DNA of 7,197 nucleotides from Candidatus Heimdallarchaeota archaeon (GTDB lineage: Archaea > Asgardarchaeota > Heimdallarchaeia > Hodarchaeales > LC-3). Where the stretch lies: positions 1 through 7,197 of the forward strand of contig DAHXPE010000324.1 in assembly GCA_027364495.1 (NCBI GenBank), in the 5' to 3' direction. Both the position numbers and the translations under genes were made by a program. The notes below the pieces were generated by a model. It was given only the letters and a program-made list of their open reading frames with translations, searched no databases and was not told the DNA's origin. Below, piece by piece: positions 1-7,107 of this stretch. The stretch's first letter is position 1. Every line of letters begins with the position of its first letter.

Positions 1-40
1 CATAACGTCGTAGTTTTTCAAAATCAAGATAATTAAGCAT
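1..40 (-). CDS. Possible 5' end of a divergent gene cut by the window edge
   Basis: Reading leftward from an ATG at 40-38, the minus strand stays open to the window edge and gives MLNYLDFEKLRRY. The frame is also open upstream, through a GTG at 49-47, to an in-frame TAA in the 60s. An AT-rich TATA-like stretch (minus strand TATAATAAATA, about 65-78) lies some 30 bases ahead of the ATG, which would suit a short-leader or leaderless archaeal transcript. Only 13 codons are visible, no family can be named, and an open frame this short can occur by chance. Confidence 0.22.
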   Translation of the reverse strand, partial: MLNYLDFEKLRRY

Positions 41-417
41 GATTTTCACATTTAGAAGAAATATTTATTATAGTATCATAGGAAATGGCTCATCTTTCAA
101 ATTATAAAACATCGACCAATTTATATTTTTGTAATTTTTAATAATTCAATTATATGATAAATCATTTATCAATTAAATTGTCTTTAATATTAATTCATTT
201 TAGAAAAATATTTTAAAATTTATTTGTCCCGATGAGTTGCACCCTGACAGAATCTATTTTATTCATTAAAAATTAATATTAGTATTAATGAATCATCTAA
301 ACCATTTTGAAAGATTTCAACAATTTTAAGGGTAAGATTATTTTTCTCAGAAATTTTCTTAAACGTACAAATGTAATATTTTTTTAAAAAAGAAAAAACA
401 ATTATAGGGCTTTCAGA
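41..417. other. AT-rich intergenic region upstream of the acyl-CoA dehydrogenase
   Basis: No convincing gene or structured RNA is seen here. The stretch is very AT-rich apart from a short, more mixed segment around 227-252. It contains nested inverted repeats at 261-293, listed separately. A TATA-like AT run at about 375-390 lies roughly 30-40 bases before the ATG at 418 and could be the promoter of that gene. There is no strong Shine-Dalgarno; the bases before the ATG hold only a weak AGGGC. Both promoter suggestions are inference from spacing. Confidence 0.5.
261..293. promoter_or_regulatory. Nested inverted repeats, possible operator
   Basis: Two overlapping dyads are visible. ATTCATTAA (261-269) pairs with TTAATGAAT (285-293), and inside them ATTAATA (272-278) pairs with TATTAAT (283-289) across a 4-base TTAG centre. 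The element sits about 125-155 bases before the acyl-CoA dehydrogenase ATG. A related TATTAAT-containing stretch occurs near 186-199. It could be a repressor site for fatty-acid genes, but such dyads arise easily in AT-rich DNA and no regulator is seen nearby. Confidence 0.22.
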
Positions 418-1623
418 ATGATTGATTTTGAATTAACAGATGAACATAAAGCTGTTCGAAAAATGGTTCGTGATTTCACCGCCAAAGAAATAATTCCTAA
501 TGCATCTAAGTGGGATAAAGAACATCGAGTTGATTATGGTCTCACCGCTAAAATGGGTGATTTAGGGATTCTGGGTATTTGTATTCCTGAAAAATATGGT
601 GGTGCTGGTATGGACTATATTAGTGCAGGTATAGCTTGTGAAGAATTAGAATATGGCGAATCCAGTTTTAGAGTTATAATGAGCGTTCATTTAGGACTTA
701 ATTCCTGTGGTTTACTTCAATGGGGCACAGAGGAACAAAAACAGAAATATCTTAAACCACAAGCTCAAGGCAAAAAAATGGCTGCATTTTGTTTAACTGA
801 GCCTGGTGCAGGGTCTGATGTTCAAGGTCTCCAATCTACAGCAGTTAAAAAAGGCGACAAATATATTCTGAATGGAACTAAGGCATGGATAAGCCTTGCG
901 ACAGTGGCTGATAACTATCTTGTCTTTGCCTATACTGATAAATCAAAAAAAGCACATGGTATTAGCGCATTTATAGTAGAAAAAACCTTTCCAGGAGTTT
1001 CAAGTAAAGATTACGAAAATAAACTTGGTGTAAGGTCTGGTTCAACAGGAGAAGTCAATTTCAATAATGTCGAAATTCCTGAAGAAAATTTAGTCGGCAA
1101 AGAAGGTGATGGTTTTAAGATATCCATGTCAAGCCTTGATAATGGAAGATTTACTGTAGCTTCCGGGTCAGTTGGATTGGCTAAAGCAGCTTTAGATGCT
1201 AGCTTAAAATATTGTCATGAACGTAAAACTTTCGGACAAGAAATAGGAAAGCACCAATTAATTCAACAGCATATAGCAAATATGGTTCGAGGCATTGAAT
1301 CAGCTGAATTACTAGTATGGCGTGCCGGCTGGTTAAAAAATAAAGGTCTTCGAAATACCAGAGAAACAGCTCTAGCAAAATGGGTTGCAACAACAGTTGC
1401 TCAAGATTGTGCAAATTCTGCAATACAAATTCATGGGGCTTATGGATTTTCAGGCGATTATCCCGTAGAGAGATTTTGGAGAAACAGTCGCGGCGCTGTT
1501 ATTTACGAAGGAACTAATGAAATCCATACTGTTATGCAGGGTGAATATGCACTTGGTTATAGAAAAGATAAATCCTTAGACAGAGTATTACCTCCTTATC
1601 CACTCCCTGATGATTTTTTTTAA
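418..1623 (+). CDS. Acyl-CoA dehydrogenase (FAD-dependent)
   Basis: This 401-residue protein is full length for the soluble acyl-CoA dehydrogenase family. Members oxidise an acyl-CoA to the trans-2-enoyl-CoA with FAD and pass electrons to electron-transferring flavoprotein. The N-terminal helical domain spans about 1-120. The signature CLTEPGAGSD is at 125-134 in the middle beta domain, and NGTKAWIS at 152-159 is the usual flavin-side motif. The C-terminal helical domain holds ERKTFGQ at 268-274 and IHGAYGFSGDYPVER at 338-352. YEGTNEIH at 363-370 carries Glu364 at the position of the catalytic base in the short/medium-chain and glutaryl-CoA groups. Chain length or branching specificity cannot be read from the sequence. 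The gene stands alone on its strand and converges on cdc48, with no etf, thiolase or hydratase gene in the window, so its pathway (fatty or amino acid breakdown) is open. The start is the first ATG of the frame and begins with the family-typical DFELTDEH. Confidence 0.95.
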   Translation: MIDFELTDEHKAVRKMVRDFTAKEIIPNASKWDKEHRVDYGLTAKMGDLGILGICIPEKYGGAGMDYISAGIACEELEYGESSFRVIMSVHLGLNSCGLLQWGTEEQKQKYLKPQAQGKKMAAFCLTEPGAGSDVQGLQSTAVKKGDKYILNGTKAWISLATVADNYLVFAYTDKSKKAHGISAFIVEKTFPGVSSKDYENKLGVRSGSTGEVNFNNVEIPEENLVGKEGDGFKISMSSLDNGRFTVASGSVGLAKAALDASLKYCHERKTFGQEIGKHQLIQQHIANMVRGIESAELLVWRAGWLKNKGLRNTRETALAKWVATTVAQDCANSAIQIHGAYGFSGDYPVERFWRNSRGAVIYEGTNEIHTVMQGEYALGYRKDKSLDRVLPPYPLPDDFF

Positions 1624-1650
1624 AAAATTAATTGAAATAGTGATAAATAT
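1614..1650. terminator. Convergent T-run/A-run region, probable bidirectional terminator
   Basis: The last codons and stop of the acyl-CoA dehydrogenase lie in a run of eight T (1614-1621). It is followed at once by six A (1622-1627), which read as six T on the minus strand downstream of the cdc48 stop. Only 27 bp separate the two stop codons. Archaeal termination commonly needs only an oligo-T stretch, so each run could end the transcript coming from its own side. There is no GC-rich stem. Confidence 0.45.
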
Positions 1651-3912
1651 TTAAATATAAAGTCGGGGAGCATCTTTCGCATTATATGATTTTATTTTTC
1701 TCTTTATCATTTCTTTGTAGGATTTTTCATCTTCAAGTTTGACTGATGAACTTATTTCTTCCATCGACCTTTCAAAATGTTCTCTATTTATATTCCATTG
1801 AGTTATTGGGCCAGCTGGAACCTTCCCAGATCCTTTTGAAATGATATCCCTTATTGCAAGGTTAGCTGCCCGATCACAAATTGTCTCAATATCCGCTCCT
1901 GAATAACCATCGGTCTTATTTGCTAAATCAGCATACCAGACGTCGGATTCAAATATTGGTTTATTCCTTGTATGGACTCTAAAAATTGCTTCACGTGATT
2001 TAAAATCAGGTAATGGGATATGGATAAGTATACCCAATCTACCGGGTCTTAATAAAGCAGGATCGATAAGTTCAGGTCTATTTGTAGCACCTATAATGAA
2101 AATATTACTATTTTTCTCAAGACCATCCATTTCAGAAAGTAATTGTGAAACAACGCGTTCTACATGAACATTAGAATCACTTTTACCTCGTATAGGGGCT
2201 AGGGCATCTAATTCATCAAAAAATATTACACAAGGAGTATTTTGCCTTGCTTTATGAAATATTTCTCGAACTGCCGCTTCTGATTCACCCAACCATTTAT
2301 TAAGTAATTCAGGTCCTTTCACTGATATAAAATTAGCTTTACATTCAGAGGCTACAGCTCGTGCTAAAGATGTTTTCCCTGTTCCTGGTAAACCAAAAAA
2401 TAAGACACCATTAGGAGGTTTAGCTCCCATATGTTTATATAATTCTGAAAATTTGAGAGGGTATTCAACAGACTCTCTTAAAAGCTGTTTAACATCTTCC
2501 AGACCACCAATATCATCCCATGTTTGCCGGGGGATTTCAAGAGAAATTTCTCTTAAATTTGAAGGTTTAATTGATTGTAAGGCTGTTGAAAAATCAGCTT
2601 GGGTTATTCTGAGTTCAACTAAATCATTGTATTCAATTTTTTTTCTTTGAAATAAATCTTTTTTATTTTTTCTTAATGAACACATAGCCGCTTCTCGGCA
2701 TAATGACAATAAATCAGAACCTGTAAATCCATTTGTTAACTCAGTTAATGATTTTAAATTGATATTTTCATCTAAAGCCATATTTTTAGCAATTATTTGC
2801 AATATTTCAAGTTGTTCTTTACTTGTTGGAACAGTAACTTTAATTTCAGTATCAAATCTTCCAGATCTTCGAAGAGCAGGTTCTATTTCTTCAATATTAT
2901 TAGTTGTAGCAAGGATAATTACTTGATTATTTTGAGTGTTATCCATTAAGTGAATAAGCTCTGAAACTGTATTTTTCATTATTGTATCATAGATTAAATC
3001 TTTTTTCTTAGGGGCTAAAGCGTCAAGTTCATCTATGAAAATTACAGCTGGAGCATTTAATTCAGCTTCTTCAAAAATTTCCTTTAATTTAACAGGAGCT
3101 TGGGCGAGATGTCTTCCAATTAATTCTGGTCCTAATATTTCAACAAAATGTGCATCAATTTCACCTTTAATAGCTCTACCTATAAGAGTTTTTCCAACTC
3201 CAGAAGGACCATGTAGTAGTACTCCATGTGGGGGAGTTATTCCTAACTGTTGAAATAATTCTGGATATAACAGGGGAAAAAGTACATTTTCGTAGAGTAA
3301 ATCTTTTACGGATTGAAGCCCACCAATATCATCAAATGTGCTTTTGAATTTTTCAATTGGAATATCATCTGTTGGCTGATTTCTAAAACGAACCTCTGTT
3401 TTGTCTGTAAGCAGAACTGGAATGGATTGATTATCGGGATTAATAAAAAAAACTGAAATTGGAACATTCTGGCCCATAAATTCAAATTCAGCAACATCAC
3501 CACGAATAAAGAGTTTACCAACAAATTGCTGTTGAATGAATTTTTCAATAAATTGAATGGTAAGGGGGAATGCCTCCACCGGAGCAAATGAAATAATTTC
3601 TGCCTCCTTATAATATTTTATAGGAAGAACCTCAACATAATCACCAGATTCTACTAGTGCATTCCTTTTGGTTGATATATCAATTCTAATAGGAAAATAT
3701 TGATTTTCTTGAGGAGCGCCAGGAACCATATCATATTTCAAAAAAGCATACGTATCACGGAGACCAATTATTTTTATAATTGAATTTTCAACTAGATTTA
3801 ACTCCTTTGCATGGAATTCAGATATTCTAGCAATGCCTTTGCCAATATCAAATGGATAGGCAGATGTCACTTTGAATACGTTCATTTTAGAAGATTTTTT
3901 TTCTACTTCCAT
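1651..3912 (-). CDS. Cdc48/VAT-family double AAA+ ATPase (p97 homologue)
   Basis: This 753-residue ATP-driven unfoldase is of the archaeal VAT/eukaryotic p97 type, a cytosolic hexamer that pulls proteins apart for degradation or remodelling. The order is an N-terminal double-psi barrel (about 12-100), a second N subdomain (about 105-180), the D1 ATPase (about 190-440) and the D2 ATPase (about 458-720). D1 has Walker A GPSGVGKT (235-242), Walker B VIFIDELD (290-297), sensor ATTNN (335-339) and arginine fingers in ALRRSGR (346-352). D2 has GLPGTGKT (507-514), VIFFDELD (562-569), ATNR (609-612) and LLRPGR (620-625). The D2 pore loop KWLGES (539-544) is canonical. The matching D1 loop reads GRHLAQ (266-271) and lacks the aromatic pair of VAT. 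The chain ends RLYI, which fits an HbYX tail for docking on the 20S proteasome. The start is the first ATG; Met10 is a possible alternative. A TATA-like TTATTAAATG on the minus strand (about 3952-3961) may be its promoter. The gene is divergent from larE. Confidence 0.95.
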   Translation of the reverse strand: MEVEKKSSKMNVFKVTSAYPFDIGKGIARISEFHAKELNLVENSIIKIIGLRDTYAFLKYDMVPGAPQENQYFPIRIDISTKRNALVESGDYVEVLPIKYYKEAEIISFAPVEAFPLTIQFIEKFIQQQFVGKLFIRGDVAEFEFMGQNVPISVFFINPDNQSIPVLLTDKTEVRFRNQPTDDIPIEKFKSTFDDIGGLQSVKDLLYENVLFPLLYPELFQQLGITPPHGVLLHGPSGVGKTLIGRAIKGEIDAHFVEILGPELIGRHLAQAPVKLKEIFEEAELNAPAVIFIDELDALAPKKKDLIYDTIMKNTVSELIHLMDNTQNNQVIILATTNNIEEIEPALRRSGRFDTEIKVTVPTSKEQLEILQIIAKNMALDENINLKSLTELTNGFTGSDLLSLCREAAMCSLRKNKKDLFQRKKIEYNDLVELRITQADFSTALQSIKPSNLREISLEIPRQTWDDIGGLEDVKQLLRESVEYPLKFSELYKHMGAKPPNGVLFFGLPGTGKTSLARAVASECKANFISVKGPELLNKWLGESEAAVREIFHKARQNTPCVIFFDELDALAPIRGKSDSNVHVERVVSQLLSEMDGLEKNSNIFIIGATNRPELIDPALLRPGRLGILIHIPLPDFKSREAIFRVHTRNKPIFESDVWYADLANKTDGYSGADIETICDRAANLAIRDIISKGSGKVPAGPITQWNINREHFERSMEEISSSVKLEDEKSYKEMIKRKIKSYNAKDAPRLYI

Positions 3913-4241
3913 TGATATTCCAGTAAATTTCGTGATTGATTAGTAATCATCATTTAATAAGTAATGAATATTCAAATAATTTTACTTTCTCTCAAAAATT
4001 GATGTTTATGCTTCGTATAGTTCGTCAGAAATTCAATTTAGATTTAGATTTTTTGAAATTTTTACAGCTTATTTTTAAAATTAAGAATAAATTTTGTAAC
4101 AAATGAACTTCAATACATTAACATGTTTTAATTCATCAAAAAAAGGTTTTATTCCAAAAAACTGGATACATAAATAATTTTTTTAATTATATAAAAAATT
4201 TTCACCTAATCTTAATCCTTTGTAAATTCTTGTGAAAACTA
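3913..4241. promoter_or_regulatory. Divergent promoter region between cdc48 and larE
   Basis: This 329-bp, strongly AT-rich stretch separates two genes transcribed away from each other, so it must hold both promoters. No open frame resembling a protein and no RNA gene is seen. Visible elements are a TATA-like TTATTAAATG on the minus strand (about 3952-3961), some 40-50 bases before the cdc48 ATG, an 8-bp palindrome AACATGTT (4120-4127), and the TTATATAAA box at 4187-4195 ahead of larE. Whether the palindrome binds a regulator, for example one responding to nickel or substrate, is unknown. Confidence 0.5.
4187..4195 (+). promoter_or_regulatory. TATA-box candidate for the larECB operon
   Basis: TTATATAAA lies about 50 bases before the larE GTG start. 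With the usual archaeal spacing of roughly 25 bases from box to start site, transcription would begin near 4216-4220 and leave a leader of about 25 bases. No Shine-Dalgarno is seen in that leader. The call rests on sequence likeness and spacing in AT-rich DNA. Confidence 0.35.
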
Positions 4242-5117
4242 GTGATCATTCAACCGAGCTTAAATGCTGAACTTCAATCGAAGCTTGAAAATATTGATAA
4301 ATTTTTCGCTAAAAAGACTGTTGTTGTTGCCTTTAGTGGTGGTGTAGATTCAACAGTTGTTATGGAACTAGCTCATAGATATGCAAAAAGGGCTATTGCT
4401 GTAACTGCAAATTCAATCACAATTCTACCAGGAGAGGTAGATAAAGCTCATGAGCTTGCACAGTCAAGAGGGTATGAGCACAGGATTTTCGAAATAAATG
4501 AATTAGAAGATGAAAATTTTGCAAAAAATCCAGCTAATCGGTGTTACTTTTGTAAAAGTGGCCTAGCTACTGTCCTAAAAAAGGTAGCATTAGAAGAACA
4601 TGCCGATCTCATGGTTGAAGGCACTAATATAACAGAAGTTACAGGTCATAGACCTGGATACCAAGCAATAAAAGAAAATCATATAGATTCACCATTATTA
4701 GAATTTGGTTTAACTAAGAGTGATATACGGGAAATTGCTACGTATTTTGGATTATCCAATGCTCAAAAACCAAGTTTAGCTTGCTTAAGTTCACGTTTCC
4801 CAACAGGAGTGCGAATAACGCCGGAAAAACTTAGGAGGGTTGGTCTTGCTGAACGATATATAATTGATACTTATGATGTCAAAGTTCTCCGAGTTAGAGA
4901 TCATGAAGGCTTAGCAAGAATTGAAGTAGCTCCGGATGAACGTAAAAAGCTACTGAATGAACAAGTTTTAGATGATTTAAATCAAAAACTCAAAGCATTT
5001 GGGTTTAACTTTGTATCAATTGATTGTCAGGGTTATAAAACTGGTTCTCTTTCATCAGTTTATTCGCCTAAAAATAATAATAACCAGACTATTACTGAAA
5101 TTGAGATTAAAATTTAA
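4242..5117 (+). CDS. larE: LarE, pyridinium-3,5-biscarboxylate mononucleotide sulfurtransferase
   Basis: This 291-residue PP-loop enzyme adenylates the carboxylates of the LarB product and converts them to thiocarboxylates for the nickel-pincer (NPN) cofactor. The ATP-binding P-loop SGGVDS is at 32-37. Further family features are EGTN (126-129), HRPG (136-139), the conserved ACLSSRFPTG (180-189) and GYKTGS (264-269). Cys181 in ACLSSR corresponds to the sacrificial Cys176 of Lactiplantibacillus LarE. Unlike that enzyme, this one also has RCYFCK (100-105), giving a CxxC plus a third cysteine, the arrangement of LarE and related sulfurtransferases that carry a [4Fe-4S] cluster and need not destroy themselves. 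The length matches the family. The GTG start is chosen because an in-frame TGA lies at 4233-4235 and the next Met is far inside the fold. It is first gene of the lar operon, 23 bp before larC. Confidence 0.93.
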   Translation: MIIQPSLNAELQSKLENIDKFFAKKTVVVAFSGGVDSTVVMELAHRYAKRAIAVTANSITILPGEVDKAHELAQSRGYEHRIFEINELEDENFAKNPANRCYFCKSGLATVLKKVALEEHADLMVEGTNITEVTGHRPGYQAIKENHIDSPLLEFGLTKSDIREIATYFGLSNAQKPSLACLSSRFPTGVRITPEKLRRVGLAERYIIDTYDVKVLRVRDHEGLARIEVAPDERKKLLNEQVLDDLNQKLKAFGFNFVSIDCQGYKTGSLSSVYSPKNNNNQTITEIEIKI

Positions 5118-5140
5118 CCTTCCAAAGGGATTAAAGTTTC

Positions 5141-6385
5141 ATGAAAATACTAATTGATCCGAGACAAAGTGGTATCTCGGGAGATATGCTGATCTCAGCA
5201 TTAACTGAATTTTTCGATTGTCATAACTATACTAATTCATTATTAGATACATTATCTAAGGCTGCATTATCATTATATAAAATTCAATGCTCTTACAAAG
5301 TTGAAAAATCAATAATCGACCATTTTACTGGATCAAAATTAAATTTTTCAATAGAAAAAGATTTTGGCCATTTATCAGTTCTTAAGTTTAAAGAAAGATG
5401 GAATGCACTATTAAATCATATAAACATTTCAACTGACACAATTGATCGAATATTCAGTATATTAGATCTTATAATTAAAGCTGAAAAGGAAGTTCATGGT
5501 CTTAAACATGAATCATTAGAAAAAATACATTTTCACGAATTAAATTCAATTGATACCATAGTCGATATAACTGTTAGCGTTTCGATCTTAGAGCATGAAC
5601 ATATCTCCAGTATTTATGGTCTGCCTACTGCAATAGGAATTGGGACCGTTACTTTTTCGCATGGAACTTTTCAACAACCTGCACCCGCTGTAGCTAGAAT
5701 TTTAGAGCTGACTTCATATCCTATTGTAAATCGTGATCTTGATTTTGAATCAACCACTCCAACTGGATTATCAATTCTAACGACATTAATTAAACCAAAT
5801 GAACCATTAACCAAATTACCAGATGGAAACATTACAAAAACCGGTATAGGTTTTGGTCAGAAACAACAACCTAAATATGCTAATTTTTTAAGAATATGGG
5901 CTGTCGAAGAGAAGACATTTGAAACTGATGCCATGATCATTATTGAAACGCATGTCGATGATGCAAGTGGTGAGTTATTAGGAAATATTATTGAATCCTA
6001 TAGCGCTCTTAAAGGCATAATGGATGTTTCTATTTATCCTTTGATAATGAAAAAGAATAGGCCAGGTAATTGTATTAGACTTCTGGTAGATCCTCATGAC
6101 ATTGATTTAGATTCAATTTCTATAAAATTGATGAAGGATACTGGTTCTTTAGGTGTAAGACATTACCCGGTAAGCAGACATAAATCCGTCAGAGAGATAA
6201 AAGAACGTAAAATCAATTTTGAAAATGAAGATTATACTGTAAGAATAAAAATTTCAAAAATAAATGATGAAATTATAGCTATGAAACCAGAATATGATGA
6301 TATTAAGGCTATAAGTCTTAAAACAAAAAAAAGTTTTAAGGAAATACAGGATGCAATTCTAAACCAAATGAATAAAACTGGTTAA
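5141..6385 (+). CDS. larC: LarC, nickel-inserting cyclometallase of the NPN cofactor
   Basis: This 414-residue single-frame LarC is the CTP-dependent enzyme that inserts nickel into the bis-thiocarboxylate mononucleotide made by LarB and LarE. The N-terminal part has the family start GISGDM (11-16), KIHFHELNSIDTIVD (128-142) and STTPTG (204-209). The C-terminal part has ETHVDDASGE (269-278), MKKNRPG (303-309), GVRHY (338-342) and PEYDD (383-387). In L. plantarum the two halves (LarC1, LarC2) are joined by programmed frameshifting; here no frameshift is needed. The ATG is preceded by AAAGGGA (5124-5130), a weak ribosome-binding match about 10 bases upstream. It lies 23 bp after larE and 10 bp before larB, so the three are almost certainly cotranscribed. 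Codons 381-405 and a few adjoining bases are repeated exactly at the right edge of the window. Confidence 0.94.
   Translation: MKILIDPRQSGISGDMLISALTEFFDCHNYTNSLLDTLSKAALSLYKIQCSYKVEKSIIDHFTGSKLNFSIEKDFGHLSVLKFKERWNALLNHINISTDTIDRIFSILDLIIKAEKEVHGLKHESLEKIHFHELNSIDTIVDITVSVSILEHEHISSIYGLPTAIGIGTVTFSHGTFQQPAPAVARILELTSYPIVNRDLDFESTTPTGLSILTTLIKPNEPLTKLPDGNITKTGIGFGQKQQPKYANFLRIWAVEEKTFETDAMIIIETHVDDASGELLGNIIESYSALKGIMDVSIYPLIMKKNRPGNCIRLLVDPHDIDLDSISIKLMKDTGSLGVRHYPVSRHKSVREIKERKINFENEDYTVRIKISKINDEIIAMKPEYDDIKAISLKTKKSFKEIQDAILNQMNKTG
6279..6357 (+). repeat. 79-bp direct repeat, copy 1 (inside larC)
   Basis: These bases near the 3' end of larC recur without a mismatch at 7119-7197, 840 bp downstream. 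The identity begins at the CT before codon Met381; the base before it differs (G at 6278, T at 7118). The right copy runs to the window edge, so the true length of the repeat is unknown. This copy is in its natural place, inside an intact larC. Confidence 0.95.
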
Positions 6386-6395
6386 TTGATTTCTT

Positions 6396-6980
6396 ATGAC
6401 TGATGATTTAAAAGAGATTCTTTTAAAAGTCTCTACCAAAAATATGAATATTGAAGACGCATATACTCAAATTAAGAAATTGTCCTTGGTTGACATCGAT
6501 GATATTGTTCAATTTGATATGTTCAGGGATTCTAGAACTGGAGTTCCTGAAGTAGTCTATGCTGAATTCAAGACGCCTGAACATTGTATTGAAATTATTC
6601 AAAAAGTGGTTCCGAAAAAAAAGGTTGTTTTATTCACTAGATTAAAAAAAGAACATAAACAGGCATTTAACGAGTTTTTCAGAACTAACAGAGAATTAAA
6701 AATGGAATTGTCTAATTTAGGAAACTCTGCGATAATTTTTACTTCAGATTATAGTTACCCAAAAATTCCAGATTCAAAAGTTGGTTTGATAACAGCTGGA
6801 ACCTCAGATATACCAATAGCTAATGAAGCAGAAGCAGTATTAAAAATAATGGGTATTGAAACAGTAAGTGCTTATGATATTGGAGTTGCTGGTTTACATA
6901 GATTAATTACACTCATACCAGGTGAACAGCTACTTAACATACTCATTAGAGCGACTTCTCCCGGTGGTCTTATACCATAA
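6396..6980 (+). CDS. larB: LarB, N-terminal two-thirds; C-terminus replaced by antisense read-through
   Basis: LarB carboxylates nicotinic acid adenine dinucleotide and releases AMP, giving the dicarboxylated pyridinium mononucleotide used by LarE. Residues 1-172 are a normal LarB: a helical N-terminal region, [13 protein letters not shown] (43-55) with KTPE (59-62), then the PurE-like domain with ITAGTSDIP (132-140) and [12 protein letters not shown] (160-171). From about Thr172 (position 6912) the frame leaves the family and runs through 22 foreign residues (LIPGEQ... to GGLIP) to a TAA at 6978-6980. Those bases are the antisense of LarB's own C-terminal part, which is legible on the minus strand at 6902-7123. 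The 194-residue product is about 50 short of the usual length and would lack the second half of the catalytic domain. The ATG follows larC by 10 bp with no Shine-Dalgarno. The LarB identity is firm; the disruption may be an assembly or amplification artefact. Confidence 0.88.
   Translation: MTDDLKEILLKVSTKNMNIEDAYTQIKKLSLVDIDDIVQFDMFRDSRTGVPEVVYAEFKTPEHCIEIIQKVVPKKKVVLFTRLKKEHKQAFNEFFRTNRELKMELSNLGNSAIIFTSDYSYPKIPDSKVGLITAGTSDIPIANEAEAVLKIMGIETVSAYDIGVAGLHRLITLIPGEQLLNILIRATSPGGLIP
6897..6912 (+). repeat. Left arm of 16-bp perfect inverted repeat in larB
   Basis: CATAGATTAATTACAC at this site is the exact reverse complement of 7108-7123. It codes for LarB His168-Thr172 (HRLIT) and marks where the forward larB reading ends and the inverted part begins. 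With a one-base bulge the pairing extends outward: CTGGTTT (6889-6895) matches AAACCAG (7124-7130). Confidence 0.95.
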
Positions 6981-7107
6981 CCTACTGATATCGGTACAGC
7001 AATAATTGGAATGTCAACTAGGCCCGCTATGACAGAAGGTAAGGCACCTTCCATGCCTGCAAAGACTATTAATACATCTATATTATTCGATAACATATTT
7101 TTTAAAG
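6913..7107. other. 195-bp inverted segment between the repeat arms
   Basis: All 195 bases between the two 16-bp arms read as LarB coding sequence only on the minus strand, in reverse order to the rest of the gene. Flipping this segment restores one continuous LarB frame across the left arm (HRLIT followed by PLKN). No recombinase gene or recognisable recombination site other than the short arms is in the window. Confidence 0.85.

Noticed and set aside
1199..1423. Minus-strand open frame inside the acyl-CoA dehydrogenase
   Set aside because: It is antisense to conserved dehydrogenase sequence, with no start signal or recognisable domain.
3035..3253. Plus-strand open frame opposite the D1 ATPase region
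   Set aside because: It lies wholly antisense to strongly conserved cdc48 motifs and resembles no protein family; the same holds for 2453-2650 (+) and the out-of-frame 3306-3587 (-).
3913..4241. Possible small gene, structured RNA or CRISPR in the cdc48-larE gap
   Set aside because: The region is almost uniformly AT-rich, with no long frame, no spaced repeats and no GC-rich stems. Two divergent promoters explain its length.
6913..6980. Novel 22-residue C-terminus of LarB
   Set aside because: These codons are the complement of LarB coding sequence, so the peptide is a by-product of the inversion and has no family support.
6872..7096. Minus-strand open frame of 74 codons starting at 7096
   Set aside because: It is not a gene of its own. 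It is the C-terminal half of LarB in reverse, begun at an internal Met and ended in antisense larB codons.
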